Part shown: positions 24,626-36,690 of the stretch, piece by piece
Numbering within the stretch: the first letter of the stretch is position 1
How the letters are laid out: each line of letters begins with the position of its first letter
Source of the DNA: Centroberyx gerrardi
Taxonomy: Eukaryota; Chordata; Actinopteri; Beryciformes; Berycidae
Direction: 5' to 3'
Length of the DNA: 64,000 nucleotides
Assembly (NCBI RefSeq): GCF_048128805.1
Contig: NC_135997.1
Coordinates: 22,677,815-22,741,814, forward strand
The notes under the pieces: generated by a model
Database searches by the model: none
What the model saw: the letters and a program-made list of their open reading frames with translations, nothing else
Told to the model about the DNA's origin: nothing
Translations under genes and position numbers: made by a program

Positions 24626-27125
24626 GGCGATTGTGGGTTTTAATTGCCATCCTCAAGGGCACTACAAGGATTGTGTAGAAACACACTCATCTCAGCTTCC
24701 TTGTATCCAGAGGTGAGACAGTATTGTGCCCAATACCAATCTCCCCAAGGGAACAATAGAGGAGACCTTGAAAGGCAACTCTCAGCAAGGGAGCTCTTGG
24801 TTTCACATCTGGATGCCACTACAGGTTTGAGTCTTAGCTCTTTAGCTTCTGTCTTTGGCTGAGAGTTGTTCATGTTCATTAATATGGATTGGACAAATCT
24901 ATACCACAGGAATGAATAACATATATCATTTTTTTTTTAATTTGATGGTATTCCCCATTAATTGGCTATCCTGACAATCAAGAGGGGAAGCCCCCATCGG
25001 AGGCTTGGTCAGGGTCAGTGGTTCGAACAGATTTTCTAGTAGTGTGAGCGGTTTACAGATTCAATCATCCAGAAAAACTTGCAGTATGTGCCGCTGTATG
25101 TTTGATATCTGGACGGGTCCTGTAATGTGTGGATCACAGGAGACCACTAATAGCCAATGAGAGCCAAGTTTCCAGTAAAGTGTGGCAGAAGTATTATATT
25201 AAAAAGTTATATTACAGTAATGATAATTAATTAGAGGTCTTGACACCAGTGACGTATCTGCAGTCAGAAGGACAATCTCAGCTATATCCTTTATATCCTC
25301 GCCTTATTGTCCAGTGTGAGCAGTGCGAAACAGAGATAGAAAAAAATCTGAAATGCATTTTTATGTGTGTGATGCAATGCGTTTTCAAAATCAGCTAGTA
25401 TTTCAAAACTCTTCTGGTGAGTCCCCTGCCAGCTGGAGAGATTCTTGGTCGAAGAAGACATTTAACTATTCCAGGCTTTAGGCAAGACAACGCATGTCAT
25501 TTGTTATTAGCTCAGGCCCTCAGGGTCTCTGGTTAACAAGGATCTTAATCATACAGTCTGCTGTAAAACACTGGATGCAAATGCAATTGAGCACTGGCCA
25601 GGATTTTTGTCAAATAATCAGATGAACTAAGTTTAAAAGAACACTTCAAATTGCAAATGTATTCATAGTGGAGACTGCTTGGAATAATACAATAACCAGT
25701 CCTGAATTACAATGCTCAACAAATTGGGTATGAATATAAGTTTCTGCACAAGCTTGGCATTCAAATGTGTGTGACAACAAAGCCCTGCAGGACGGACCGA
25801 CTGCTCGTGCGTCGGCTGCGGCAGTGGAAGACTCTCCGTGGAGCAGTCAGAGTGTCAGTATGGGGCGACAACAACAGAGCCGCTCAACTTCTTTGTCTCT
25901 GTAGCATTTTTCTTCCTTTTCTGGGCCAATCAATCATCTCTGCCCAAAGTTTGGATTCTCAAACAGCCCCTCTGATGTGAGCGATCAATCAAGCTAACGA
26001 TGCCTTGAATTATGGCTCAAGAGAGGATGTCAAAGTCCCAAACTCAGACAGAGGAGCAGCTGAGATTTACAGTGGTAGTATTTTGAGACTTTGAGCATTT
26101 CACTGAAATTTACAACACTACTGTTTTGAGATGTGAATTTCCATGTCTATGTCCTGCTGCACACAACTGACATCCCTTTTACTGTCACATAAGCTATACC
26201 GACAGTTAAGTAAAAAAAAAAAAAAAAATGCAGATTAGTGACACATAAGTATACTATGAGCAAACTCCCGGATTTCTCCTAACATTAAGTTTGGGGACTA
26301 AAGGATCACATGTAACTGGATTACAGTAATCTGATCACAAAAATAGTAACTGTTACTGTTACCACAGTAGTCACATAACAGGTAAAAACAGTGATTACTT
26401 GTTGGATTACTATAAAACAACTTGAAATAATGGTTGATATGGTTGCAGATGATAGCAGCCTACTCAAAAACTTGCAGATTACAGTCTGTACATCGGAATA
26501 AATTGATTAATCTGGAGGGAAACTTTGTATTAGTAGTGCAAGTGGATTACATTGCTGATTATATTTTTCAGCAGGTGATCAATAACCAACCAATGTGATG
26601 TTGAAAGTAACCTTCCCAAACTAGACCATTGAATAGATGAGGTTGTCCATCCCATCTAGAGGATCTGCTATCAAACCCAAAAGAAATTTATGTTCATTAA
26701 TATTGTGTGCATATCAGTAATTTTATGAAGAGTATGAAGGTTTTCATTCCAACGAAACACTACACCAACTGATTTCACTGATCAGCACACCTCCAACCAG
26801 AGAGAAGGAACTATAGTGACTGGTTGGAATGAACATCTGCATACGCTTGGCTCTCGATGACACATAATAGAAGACCGTTGGTCTAAATTAAGAGTTTTCC
26901 TTTTTACATGCTGTCTCAGAGGCCTTTCCTTCTCATCGAGGAAAGTTTCTGTGGCAAACGCTGGAACACAGTGTAGCCACTAATCAGTTTTCCATATTCT
27001 ATCACTGAATTAGTTCTCAGTTCAGATTGTTAACATACATCAAACCACAGCAGGGAAGAGAAGTCAGCATGACTAAGTTTAATAAATGCACAGAAATGTG
27101 GGCAGGTGTTAGAGCAAAGTGAGTT

Positions 27126-27160
<35 letters not shown>

Positions 27161-27615
27161 AGGGGTGGGCAGGGGGAGGGGGTCTTTGTACATGTGTGGG
27201 TTCATTTAAATGTATGATTAGAGTGTGAGTGGGCAGTGTGCATGTCTCTCCGAGAAACTAAAACCAGAAAAGAACAGGATCTCGGCAGCCCCTCTCCGCC
27301 ACCGCCGACAGCCAAGAGTCCTGTAGTGCAATTATACCTCTGATTAGAACAACCGAGGTTATGCTGATGAGAAAACTGCAGACACACAGCCTCTGATTGT
27401 CAGTCTCTGTGTTCTCTGACACACACTGACACATTTGTAAATGTGGACACACGCATACAACAACCAATGACACACAAACACACGCCTGCAGGCACATAGC
27501 CACACACAAAACAGTGACACACATATGTAGGCATACACCCCTACATGCATCCTGTGAGGCTGCACCAATGCATGCATGCATATGCACACATAAATACAAA
27601 CACACACTGGTGCAT

Positions 27616-27650
<35 letters not shown>

Positions 27651-28194
27651 AACCACACATCACTGGTGTGGTGTATGAGAAACAAGAGGCCATGATGGCA
27701 AAAATTGTGTGCACTAAAGGTTCAACAGAGTGCTGTGAGTTGTTTGATACCTAATTGATGGATGCTGATTGGCTGCGCTTCAGGTCAGCGCTAGGGCAAG
27801 CCTAATCAGAGAGCCAGTTCCAAATGGCATCGGAAAGCGAGTAGACGTTTTGCAAATAAAGCAGTGTTAAATTAAATAGCTTGGATCATGTGTTTTTTTT
27901 ATACCTGAATCTGTCTAAAACATATTCTGTTCGGACATAACAACTGGACTCATGAAGGGAGGGTTAAACTACTGCTAGTAGCGGCTAGGAGACGGGTTTC
28001 CAGTGATTAGCAGCCTTAAATCATATGAAGGGCCTCTGGACACATACACACACACACACACAGACGCACACCCAGACATGGACACACACACACACAAACA
28101 GTAAGCTGAGAGAGAGTAAGAGGAGTGTGTTTGCGTCTGTTTTTGTGCACGCTTGCCTGTGTATATGAGGGTGTTTGGGTGTGCATGAGCGTTT

Positions 28195-28229
<35 letters not shown>

Positions 28230-29544
28230 CCCCCTTAATGTGTATCCACACTTGTGAGAGCCCCAGGGCGATGCGGAGGCCACCAAGATATGCCCTCATA
28301 TCACCACCCTGGCCTAATGAAAGCCAGGAAGTAATTGCGGAACCAAAGCCCCCTCTATTTCTCATTTTCTTCTTCTCCAATCTAACCGCAATCAAGCAAA
28401 TCTCAGGTGGCAGTGGACGGGTAGGCGCCTGTAAATATGGCACCACTTCTAATTAAGTCTTCAGGTTCCCCGGCTTTATTGTGCTGCTCGGACTGCACAG
28501 TGCCAGCAGTAATAATTAAAGCCAAGCCCTCTTCTATGGATGTGTTTTATTCCCTGATTTAATTACCTTTATTAATCAGAGAAAGGGTGGAGGCAAAATC
28601 TGGAGGAGAGGAGATCTGCAGTGCGGCTTACTTATTTGTTTTAGCTCACAGCTCCAGCGATATTGCATTGTGCTTTTGGTGGCCTATAATTGGATGTGAT
28701 AATGATAAATTATGGGATATTTCCAAAAGATAAAACATTGCCCAGGCGCTCCTCCTGAGCGAGGGGCCTTATACATCACAGTGAGAGGTGGGGAGCGGAC
28801 GATTTGCTAGAGCTGTTGGTGTTGGGGAGGGTGGTGCTGCTGGGGGTGGTGGGGGAGCTCTTAATGGCCTTTCACCATCAATTACTTTTATTCCCTTTAA
28901 GAAACAGAGCAACAGCAACAACAAACAAGTCGACGCTACCTGCGGAGGAGCAGATAAGCCGTAACGGTGGACTTTGTTTGAACCGGGAGTACAAAAGGAG
29001 ATGGAAAGAGGCTTGATGGGACATTGGGAATGTGTGTTTTGCATTTGAAGGAGTCTCTCTGTTTTTGAATTTTCTCTTTGCCGCGCGCCTTTATGTGAAA
29101 ACAAGCAGGAGGATCCTGGTGAAACAAACAAGACAGAGCCGCGGCGAAGTAAACACAGTTCGAATCCAAGCGGGTATCTGACTCTTTTAGGGTTTAGAAC
29201 TTTGTACGTCTTCTTTTTATGGCCTTTACAACTCTCGGCAATGAAAGAAAACGCAGGGTGAGAACAGAGAGGCAAGTGAGGAAAGAAGGGGGGGAAAGAA
29301 GAAAAGACAGCGGCAACAGAAGTGTGACCCTCACTCTCCGCTTGTCAGTCAAGCACCGGGAGTGAACGCTTGGAGGAAGCAGCCTGTCAAATGCTGTTAA
29401 TTATTCTCTACATCTTTATTCCCCTTTCCTTCTGACAGCAGGCCAGACCCGGGGAAAAACGTATTGAAATACATTAAAGAGTGCTTGATTAACTTGTGGT
29501 CTGTCCACTTAGGCATAGTTAAGTAGTAGTTGTAGTAGTAGTTT
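24626..29544. other. Gene-free segment with CA/TG tracts
   Basis: Mostly unique AT-rich DNA. TG run at 27,127-27,158, CA-rich at 27,420-27,648, CA/TG at 28,042-28,226. A candidate conserved block lies at 28,250-28,720. Confidence 0.5.
28250..28720. promoter_or_regulatory. Candidate conserved non-coding element
   Basis: Unique sequence rich in homeobox-type sites (taattaaagcc, ctaattaagtc, gatttaattacc, ttaatcag, cctataattgg) and Fox-like tgttttatt. It lacks repeats and any open frame. Confidence 0.35.
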
Positions 29545-29720
29545 AAGTCAAGTTTATTTGTATAGCTCTTAATCACTGGTACAGTCTCAAAGAAACTCAA
29601 AGCGGCCGTATGAAACGATAAATGAAACCTTGGGAAGGGCCTCACAGAGAGGGATCCACCTTCCAGGACGGTCAGGTATGCAAAGATTACATGTTGATAA
29701 GAGAATGGAACATAGACAAA
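29545..29720 (+). mobile_element. Fish dispersed repeat ('tttatttgtatagc' family)
   Basis: agtcaagtttatttgtatag ... aaaccttgggaagggcc ... gagggatccaccttccagga matches a very common teleost repeat that carries these blocks in this order. Confidence 0.65.
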
Positions 29721-31647
29721 ATACACAGAATCAACACAGTAAAGAACAAGGCAGTGTAAGTTTCTGGTAAAATAAAGTTCACCTCAAGTAGTTTGAATGT
29801 TAATCCAATCCATTTTTTTTGTAATCCATATAGGTTCTGATGGAAACAGTAGTTTCCATGTAGTAGAAAGATGCAGAGTGGGGAAAAGTAGTAGAAGTTG
29901 TAGGAGTAGTAGCAATAATTTATTTAAAAGTAAAAAAAAAAATAAAATACATGCAACTCCATGCACAGTAATTAGAGCTGTGGGATATAGAGTGGATTGA
30001 TACCAATCGAGGACATAAATGCTCAAAAATCTATAACTTATTTGTGATTCTCTTGAACACATGGATAACCATGCTAGCTCTCAAGCTGTCTGAACATGTG
30101 GCATGGAGAAAATGGGTTTGAATAATACAGTAAGTTAAGTGAATAAGTACATTCCGCACTTGGGTCACATTAATGACTTGAGAGCGCAAGACAGAAAATG
30201 CCTACCTTTTCTTGAGTGAAATGTAAGGAAAAATTTCAAACTGTGCTGTACTTTGACTTAAAGGCCTATTCTCTCCACAAGACTTATTGTAGTTGATAAT
30301 TACAAACCATTATGATCTTTAAAATGGAAGATGGGTTCATACATGTATTGAAGAGGAAAAGGAAGCCATACACTGGAACCCAGGAAAAATGAAATGTTCT
30401 GGTGAGGGGAAGCTAAAGGCAACACCAGTGAGACCAAAATGGAACAAAGCAAGTTGGAGGATACTGCAATGAAGTGCAATAAAGATAATCAGCACTACCA
30501 TGCTTTATGGGGATTGATGTGCTTTGTAGTGTAATAAAGTAAATTTTTATTAATGATTGCGAAACTGAGTTCAGTCGAGTCTAGTTTGCAGATCCACCTG
30601 GATAAGAAAACACTTCTGATAGAAACAGTCAGTTGCCAGGCCAGATCTGGCCACAAACTACGACATCAAGGATTAACAGTTCTGTACACTAAATAGAATA
30701 TATTATTTCACCAAGTACTGTCACACTGTCACTGTTTCCTGGTGAATTGGTAGATACTGTATATAGATGATAAGATATCAATCACAGCATCAGCTTAAGT
30801 AAAGTATAAGTACCATTCATTTTGCAATCAACATGTGGACGGTTATTCCAGCTCAGTGCAATATCAAGACAGTGTTCCATATTAAAGTCAAAATCGTGGA
30901 ATCAATCCATCTGGGGAGAGATCTCCTCTTAAAATTAAACACTTGCACTTGAACTGCAACACATTTCGGCTACAGTGACCCGCATGCGCGTGAAATGAAT
31001 ACCTGCGGGGTCGGAAAAAGAACAGAGAAGAAGAAGACGACGACAGCCAACTGTAGTTCCTTCAGTCTGCGGCCCGCTGTCATTCTGTAGCCCAGAGGGA
31101 CTGGAGGGACGGGTGACAGAGACAGAAAGAGCCGGGCCGCTTCCCTCAGAGAGAGAGAGTCAGAGCCGGGATGAAATACATCATGTACGATATGTGTACA
31201 TGGCACACATTGTGTGTGTGTGTGTATTTATGTGTTTGTGTGTGTGAATGTATACTGTATATTTCTATAATGTATGATTTCTGTTTGAAACAATATTGCC
31301 CTTTACAAGTAACAACCACTGTATTCCCATGTTAAATCTGCAGAGGGACCAGAATCAGGCCAAGCCCAGGATGAGCTGATAGCTTATTAATGTACGGGGA
31401 CCTGCTATGTACCCGACACATTCAGATTGTGCATTTAGCTCTTTGCCCCATTACGGGCAATATTAAGCCGAGGGGTGCAGGGCCCATTTCCAAAGAGCCG
31501 GCCTGTAATGAGAGATCAGAGGCGAGGTTTTATCATAGGCAATAAAACATGAGAACTGCGTGTCTGTTAATAAGACCCCCAGAGGATTGGAGAGGAGGGG
31601 GAGGGGGCGAAAGGCGTGGGATCCAAGGATCAAAGAAATGTCTGCCT
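29721..31647. other. Gene-free segment with NRF1-type site
   Basis: AT-rich DNA, then a CpG-containing patch at 30,970-31,170 with gcatgcgc (30,982-30,989), then candidate conserved DNA at 31,330-31,560. No gene is recognised. Confidence 0.4.
31330..31560. promoter_or_regulatory. Candidate conserved non-coding element
   Basis: Unique block with gcttattaatgtacgg, gccccattacgggc, cctgtaatgagag and cataggcaataaaac. Texture is like a developmental enhancer. Inference only. Confidence 0.3.
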
Positions 31648-31870
31648 GGAGAGAGGAGAGGAGAGGAGAGGAGAGGAGGGGAGAGGAGAGGAGAGGAGAG
31701 GAGAGGAGAGGAGGGGAGAGGAGAGGAGAGGAGAGGAGAGGAGAGGAGAGGAGAGGAGAGGAGAGGAGAGGAGGGGAGAGGAGAGGAGAGGAGGGGAGGG
31801 GAGGGGAGAGGAGAGGAGAGGGGAGGAGAGGAGGGGAGGGGAGGGGAGAGGAGAGGAGAGAGGAGAGGGG
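31648..31870. repeat. 223-nt pure purine GGAGA minisatellite
   Basis: Not one pyrimidine from 31648 to 31870 on the plus strand. The basic unit is gagag/gagga, with ggggag variants recurring at intervals. All three plus frames stay open and give meaningless GEERR proteins. Confidence 0.97.
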
Positions 31871-32750
31871 CAGGAAGAGATGGAAGGGAATGACAGAGAG
31901 ATGGGGCGAAAGATAGAAGAGTGAATGGAAGCAGGATACAAAGAGAAATTCACAGGAGAAAATGAGAAAAATGATAAAGATTGTGAGAAAGAGAGGTCTT
32001 TTTTTTTCCACCCTCTCTCTCCCACCAATGTGTTACTCTGTCTGTCCACTTCTCTTCTTTGTTACACTTACATAGTGCTCTTTGTTATGCTTAATAAGTG
32101 TGCTGGCTCTATTTCCATTATTGTCTGCTCTTTGTTATCCTTGAATAGTCCACTGATACGCCGTACTCACACTCTGCTTTCAAACAGAAGCCAAGAATGT
32201 GACCTATTTAAAATTCAACAGTAATTCAGATCATTTTAAATCCTGATCTTGCATTCGTTCTTGCATTAACATGTGACCTGTACCTGAATTGTGTCTAAAT
32301 ATGATTTTGTTGGATTACATTTACACCTAACATTAAAATACATCTCCATTATACATATTATCAGATTTATCTTTTCCTTTGCCAAAACACAAATGCACAC
32401 ATGCTCACATGTGCACCACGCTGCACATGTTGCTTAAAATTGACCATAAACACCTCGCCTCGCTCGTTTCCCATGTATGAATATTCTGACAATCCATTTT
32501 TGACAAGTATGTTACTATTCGAGTTGCCTGTCAGTTGTTTGATTTGTCTGTGTTTCCTTGTGGGATCTATGCACAAAAGTTTATTTCTGTTGTAGTATAT
32601 TAAGTGTGAATTGGAGACACGTTGCATTTAAACTTTGATATTAATGTGGTCAAATACATTCTTGGCCAGGAGGCAAATTGGGTGATCAGATCTTCAATGA
32701 GACCATTTACACCTGGATTTTATGTGTTTTTGCTCTGTCTGAATCTGTTC

Positions 32751-32814
32751 ACCTAGATCAGTGATTTTCAACCTTTTTCATATCAACCCCACGTTGAGAA
32801 CCACTGACCTAGAT
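32751..32814. mobile_element. 48-bp hAT micro-element with 8-bp target duplication
   Basis: The element at 32759-32806 is cagtgattttcaaccttttt plus catatcaa, fused directly to ccccacgttgagaaccactg. These are the two ends of the 20.6-kb element with the interior gone. acctagat flanks it on both sides (32751-32758, 32807-32814), the 8-bp duplication typical of hAT insertion. Confidence 0.88.
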
Positions 32815-33563
32815 GCATGTCGATGCCAGGTGTAAAAGGAGTCTAAGGTATAGTATATTATTTATATTTTCATGAATATTCTAATAATGTCATGAAAAAT
32901 CATCTCTTTCATTTTGACTGACTGAATTTCGTCACCACATACCTCTCATTTCATAGACATTTGTGGCTATATTCTTCCATATAACATATTATAGAAAAGA
33001 TGCAGATGCCACTGTAGCGACTGGAAGCCCTACTGGAAGTCCTTTTGCTGCTCTCCACAGGGAGGTCAGAAATGAGAACATGACTGTGGACCAGCTGCAC
33101 TAGATGTCACGGGAGCCTTCCCAATTTATTTTGATTGGCCTTGCTTAATGCGAGCCAAGGGTAGATGTCCCATGGGGTATCAGCAATCTTGCCAAGACTT
33201 GGAAATTCAACATTTTTGATGCCTGCAAACATTGAACTAGAAAGGAAAGCAAAAATATCATCAGAGAGGATGGGAGCCTATTAAGGTTCGACCGCTATGG
33301 GTTTTTGAAGACCAGCGCGGATATCTTTGTATTGAAGCTGTTGATGCTTATATTTTTTTATGTTTATATTTTTTTTTGCCAATATTCAATATCTTTTAAC
33401 TTGTATCTAATTTGTCCTGATTTTTGTTTTAAATAAAAATAATACAAGTATTCAGTGTTTGCTGTAGAATTTTATTCTTGGCAGGGTGGAAAAGCCTCTG
33501 AAAAAGCATTTAGACCATCATGGGAAACTAAAACTCTCCACTGAAATCCAGACTGATGCAATT

Positions 33564-33595
<32 letters not shown>

Positions 33596-33994
33596 TCAGT
33601 GGTAGGGGAAAGTCTGGGATAAACCACGCTTTGAAGAGAAAATATGATTGATAATAGATAAAAGAATAGATAACGTGCAAAGAAAATCAAACTTTACTGC
33701 AGGTTTTACAGACTGTTTTTACAGAGCTGTGGTCAAAGAGGAACCTCCACAGCAGCAGGATAAATCAGTCTAACCCTGGTGCCAATTTATGCTTATTCTC
33801 AACAGCTGATTAAATTTCGGTACTTGTTTTAAAATGGACGGCAATTGTCTAAGATCTTAATTGAAGTTCTTTGAAAATGATTCTACAGGAGCTGAATCAG
33901 ACTCTAATATAATAAATCAGATATAGATGTATAATTGCCTGAAGCCTCATAAGAAGTGTAGACCTCAATATGATTCTCATCTGCAAGTGACCCC

Positions 33995-34055
<61 letters not shown>

Positions 34056-34442
34056 GTCAATCTTTTTCAGGCATTCTGATCACAACTCACCTCGTTGAAT
34101 GGCAACCTGGCCAAACCACCTGATCAATATGTACCTAGATGTATAATTCATTGACAGTAAAAACTCTATGATTGGGCTGACGTTTCCCTGACAACCCAAA
34201 TCGCCTTCAAGTCCAGGGCTGCAGAATACATTGCCATGGTTTCTCATTTCTCACCAGTGGGTCTCTGTGATCAAACGCCAGGCTGCAGATGTGGACGAAC
34301 AAAAAGCGCTGAAAATAAATAGCATACACTGTGTTGTCAGATAAAATAAAAACCCCAACCTTTTATCTTCTAAAAGTGAACTTTCAGAAATTAAGAAAAA
34401 CATTCTTATTATCAGGAGAGTGACCATGCCATTGTGAATGTG
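32815..34442. other. Gene-free segment
   Basis: AT-rich unique DNA; AC run at 33,571-33,594; (CT)27 at 33,999-34,052. Confidence 0.5.
33999..34052. repeat. (CT)27 microsatellite
   Basis: Fifty-four bp of uninterrupted CT. Confidence 0.95.
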
Positions 34443-34560
34443 GGGCTGCAGGTTGGCCTCGTGGTTAAAGAGACCATCCTGTTACCAGAAGGTCACAGGT
34501 TCAGTCCCCCCAACAGTCAGCTGAAATCCCCTATGCCCTGACCCTTCTGCTGAAATGCGT
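34443..34560 (+). mobile_element. tRNA-derived SINE
   Basis: ggttggcctcgtggttaaag (A-box region) ... ccagaaggtcacaggttcag tcccc (B-box) then ctatgccctgacccttctgc. Degraded, without a clear tail. Confidence 0.65.
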
Positions 34561-34589
34561 CTCAGAGGATTATAAAATTAAATTCTAAA

Positions 34590-34676
34590 TTAAACAGGTA
34601 ATATGGCAATTTTGACAGCTGTAAACTGTAATATGGCAATTTTGGCAGCTGTAATATGGCGGTTTTCCGCTCATAT
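34590..34676. repeat. Three short tandem units (taatatggcaattttg)
   Basis: Related units begin near 34,599, 34,628 and 34,651: taatatggcaattttgacag, the same with ggcag, and a third diverging to ggcggttttcc. Confidence 0.7.
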
Positions 34677-35429
34677 TGACCAGGACATATAGAAATTGTC
34701 ATCTCTGCATCAAATAATGTAGAATGCCGAAACATGCTTGCTTCTGACAATCAGGCCTAGAATTTTAAATGGTCTACAGTAACTCCATAAGGAGTTTAAT
34801 AATGCTCTACTGTATCAGCAAACACTACAGAGTCAATATTGTAATCCATTTATTCATCAAAAGACCTTCAGGTGCAGTATGTGGGCCTGCGGAGGGCACA
34901 CACAAAGTGCTCACCATGCCTTGGGCGCATGTGTTATCACAGCGTGTAAAGCCATTAAGACTAATGTTTTCCACCCACAGTGACTGGAAGATACACACAT
35001 ACAGTACCACTAATCTGCACATTCACCATGTACTTGGTCAACATAGACAGTGTGTGCATTCACCATTTTCCACTATTGACTGTAATATTCACATCCACAC
35101 ACACACACACACACACACACGCATACACGCAGACATGCACACAATGGAATGAATCATTTGTGATCACAGGTTTCCTTGACCTAGAAAAATGGGCTCAAGC
35201 AAGAATTACAGAGGAAGGAGAACTTGTGGCATACAATCTAAAATAACAGCCACCCCCCCGCCCCCCTCCCCACCTCATTCATTTCCTCCCCCTCATTTAT
35301 TTCCTCCCTCTTGCACAAACTTTTAAAAAAAAATTTAAAAAAACTATCAACCAGGCAACAAATCATGATCTCTTTGTTGTTATTGCTTTGTTTTTTGTTT
35401 TTTTTTCTAAACAAATTTTATGTCAGTGG

Positions 35430-35770
35430 GAATTTGAAAGTCATTAACGGAGCTGACGCCTCTGCCCACTTCAAGCTGGGAGACAAACCCTGTGTTCCTC
35501 TCACTTCCTATACGGCATGTCCTTAATGAAGCAGGATTGATGGCACGCCGGCGGAAAACACGGCTCACCTCATCAGCGACCAGCCCAGGGAGGGACGCTC
35601 TCCAATAAATAGTGCGGTAAACACACAATTAAGGGCCCACATATCACCTCCCCGTTATTACATCCTACCAATTAACCATCAGGGGCATCCTCCTCATTTG
35701 TATCGCTTTACGCCTGTAATCAGTAATTTAGTAATGATGTGCCGAGCCTCAGCCGCAGACTCAATAACCA
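35430..35770. promoter_or_regulatory. Candidate conserved non-coding element
   Basis: Unique block with tcattaacggagc, cacaattaagggccc, accaattaaccatc and cagtaatttagtaatgatg, and no repeat. One of the most enhancer-like stretches in the window. Inference only. Confidence 0.35.
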
Positions 35771-36469
35771 GTAGGAGGGAGAGAGCGGGTGCTGGTGCCC
35801 GAACATTACATAGATGTTACTGGGTGAGGCTGTTTTTAGCACTGTGAGTGAATATATTCTAGTATTGGTGAAATATTGTTGCCATGTATTCCTGTATAGT
35901 ATTCATATATTGTTATTTAATTAATATTTATGCGGTCCCAGAGTGAATTGAATGATTCAATTTGATTCCCTTGTCCTACTGACATGAATCTATAAAGAAA
36001 TATATTATCTTCTACAGCATACTGTGTTGTGTGAGCAGACACATTGTATGGTGAAGCGCTCTCTACAGTATATGCATGTGCAAAAACAACGCAAGGTGAA
36101 GTGCTTTGTGCAACCTAGTGCAATGTGTGTGCAGACACCATTCTGACTGAAGGTCCCCGTGTGGAAAGGTTTCATAAGAAGTTCATGGATTTTCGTTGTT
36201 GTAAGTTTGATATTAAGCTTGGGTCCAAACACAGGATTCTGCTAAGTATATCACATATGCAGGGCACATTAACAAAATACGTTGACAATGATGTAGAGAA
36301 AACATAAATGATTTGTAAGACATGCTCATATTCGTGTAAAATATTAATGACAATGTGATCACATTCATCTTGTTGAAAACCTATTTTCTTGTCCATATTT
36401 ACAGGAGATGACAGCAAATTAATAGACACCGGCAGTGTTTGAGGGAGCCTCATCATTAATCTAAACAGC

Positions 36470-36690
36470 TATGAGACGACAATACATTTAACTGATGTTC
36501 TGCTATATAGGCCAATAAAAGGAATCAGAGCCAGCGCGCTCATCTGCTCCGACACACCCTTTAATATTGATAATGTTTCAAGCTCCAGGCCTTTCTCATC
36601 AAGCCAAACCCAACAGCCGTCGGGCGGAAGGCGGTGTCAAAATGAGAGGTACACTGGAGCAAGTGAGCGTGCATTTATGATCTGTTTTTG
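36470..36690. promoter_or_regulatory. Candidate conserved non-coding element
   Basis: Repeat-free block with ggccaataaaagg, ctttaatattgataatg and a CpG-containing cagccgtcgggcggaagg. Inference only. Confidence 0.28.

Noticed and set aside
31463-32049. Frames of 102-182 aa on both strands
   Set aside because: A period-five purine tract leaves all frames open and yields GEERR or SSPLL repeats; this is an artefact of the minisatellite.
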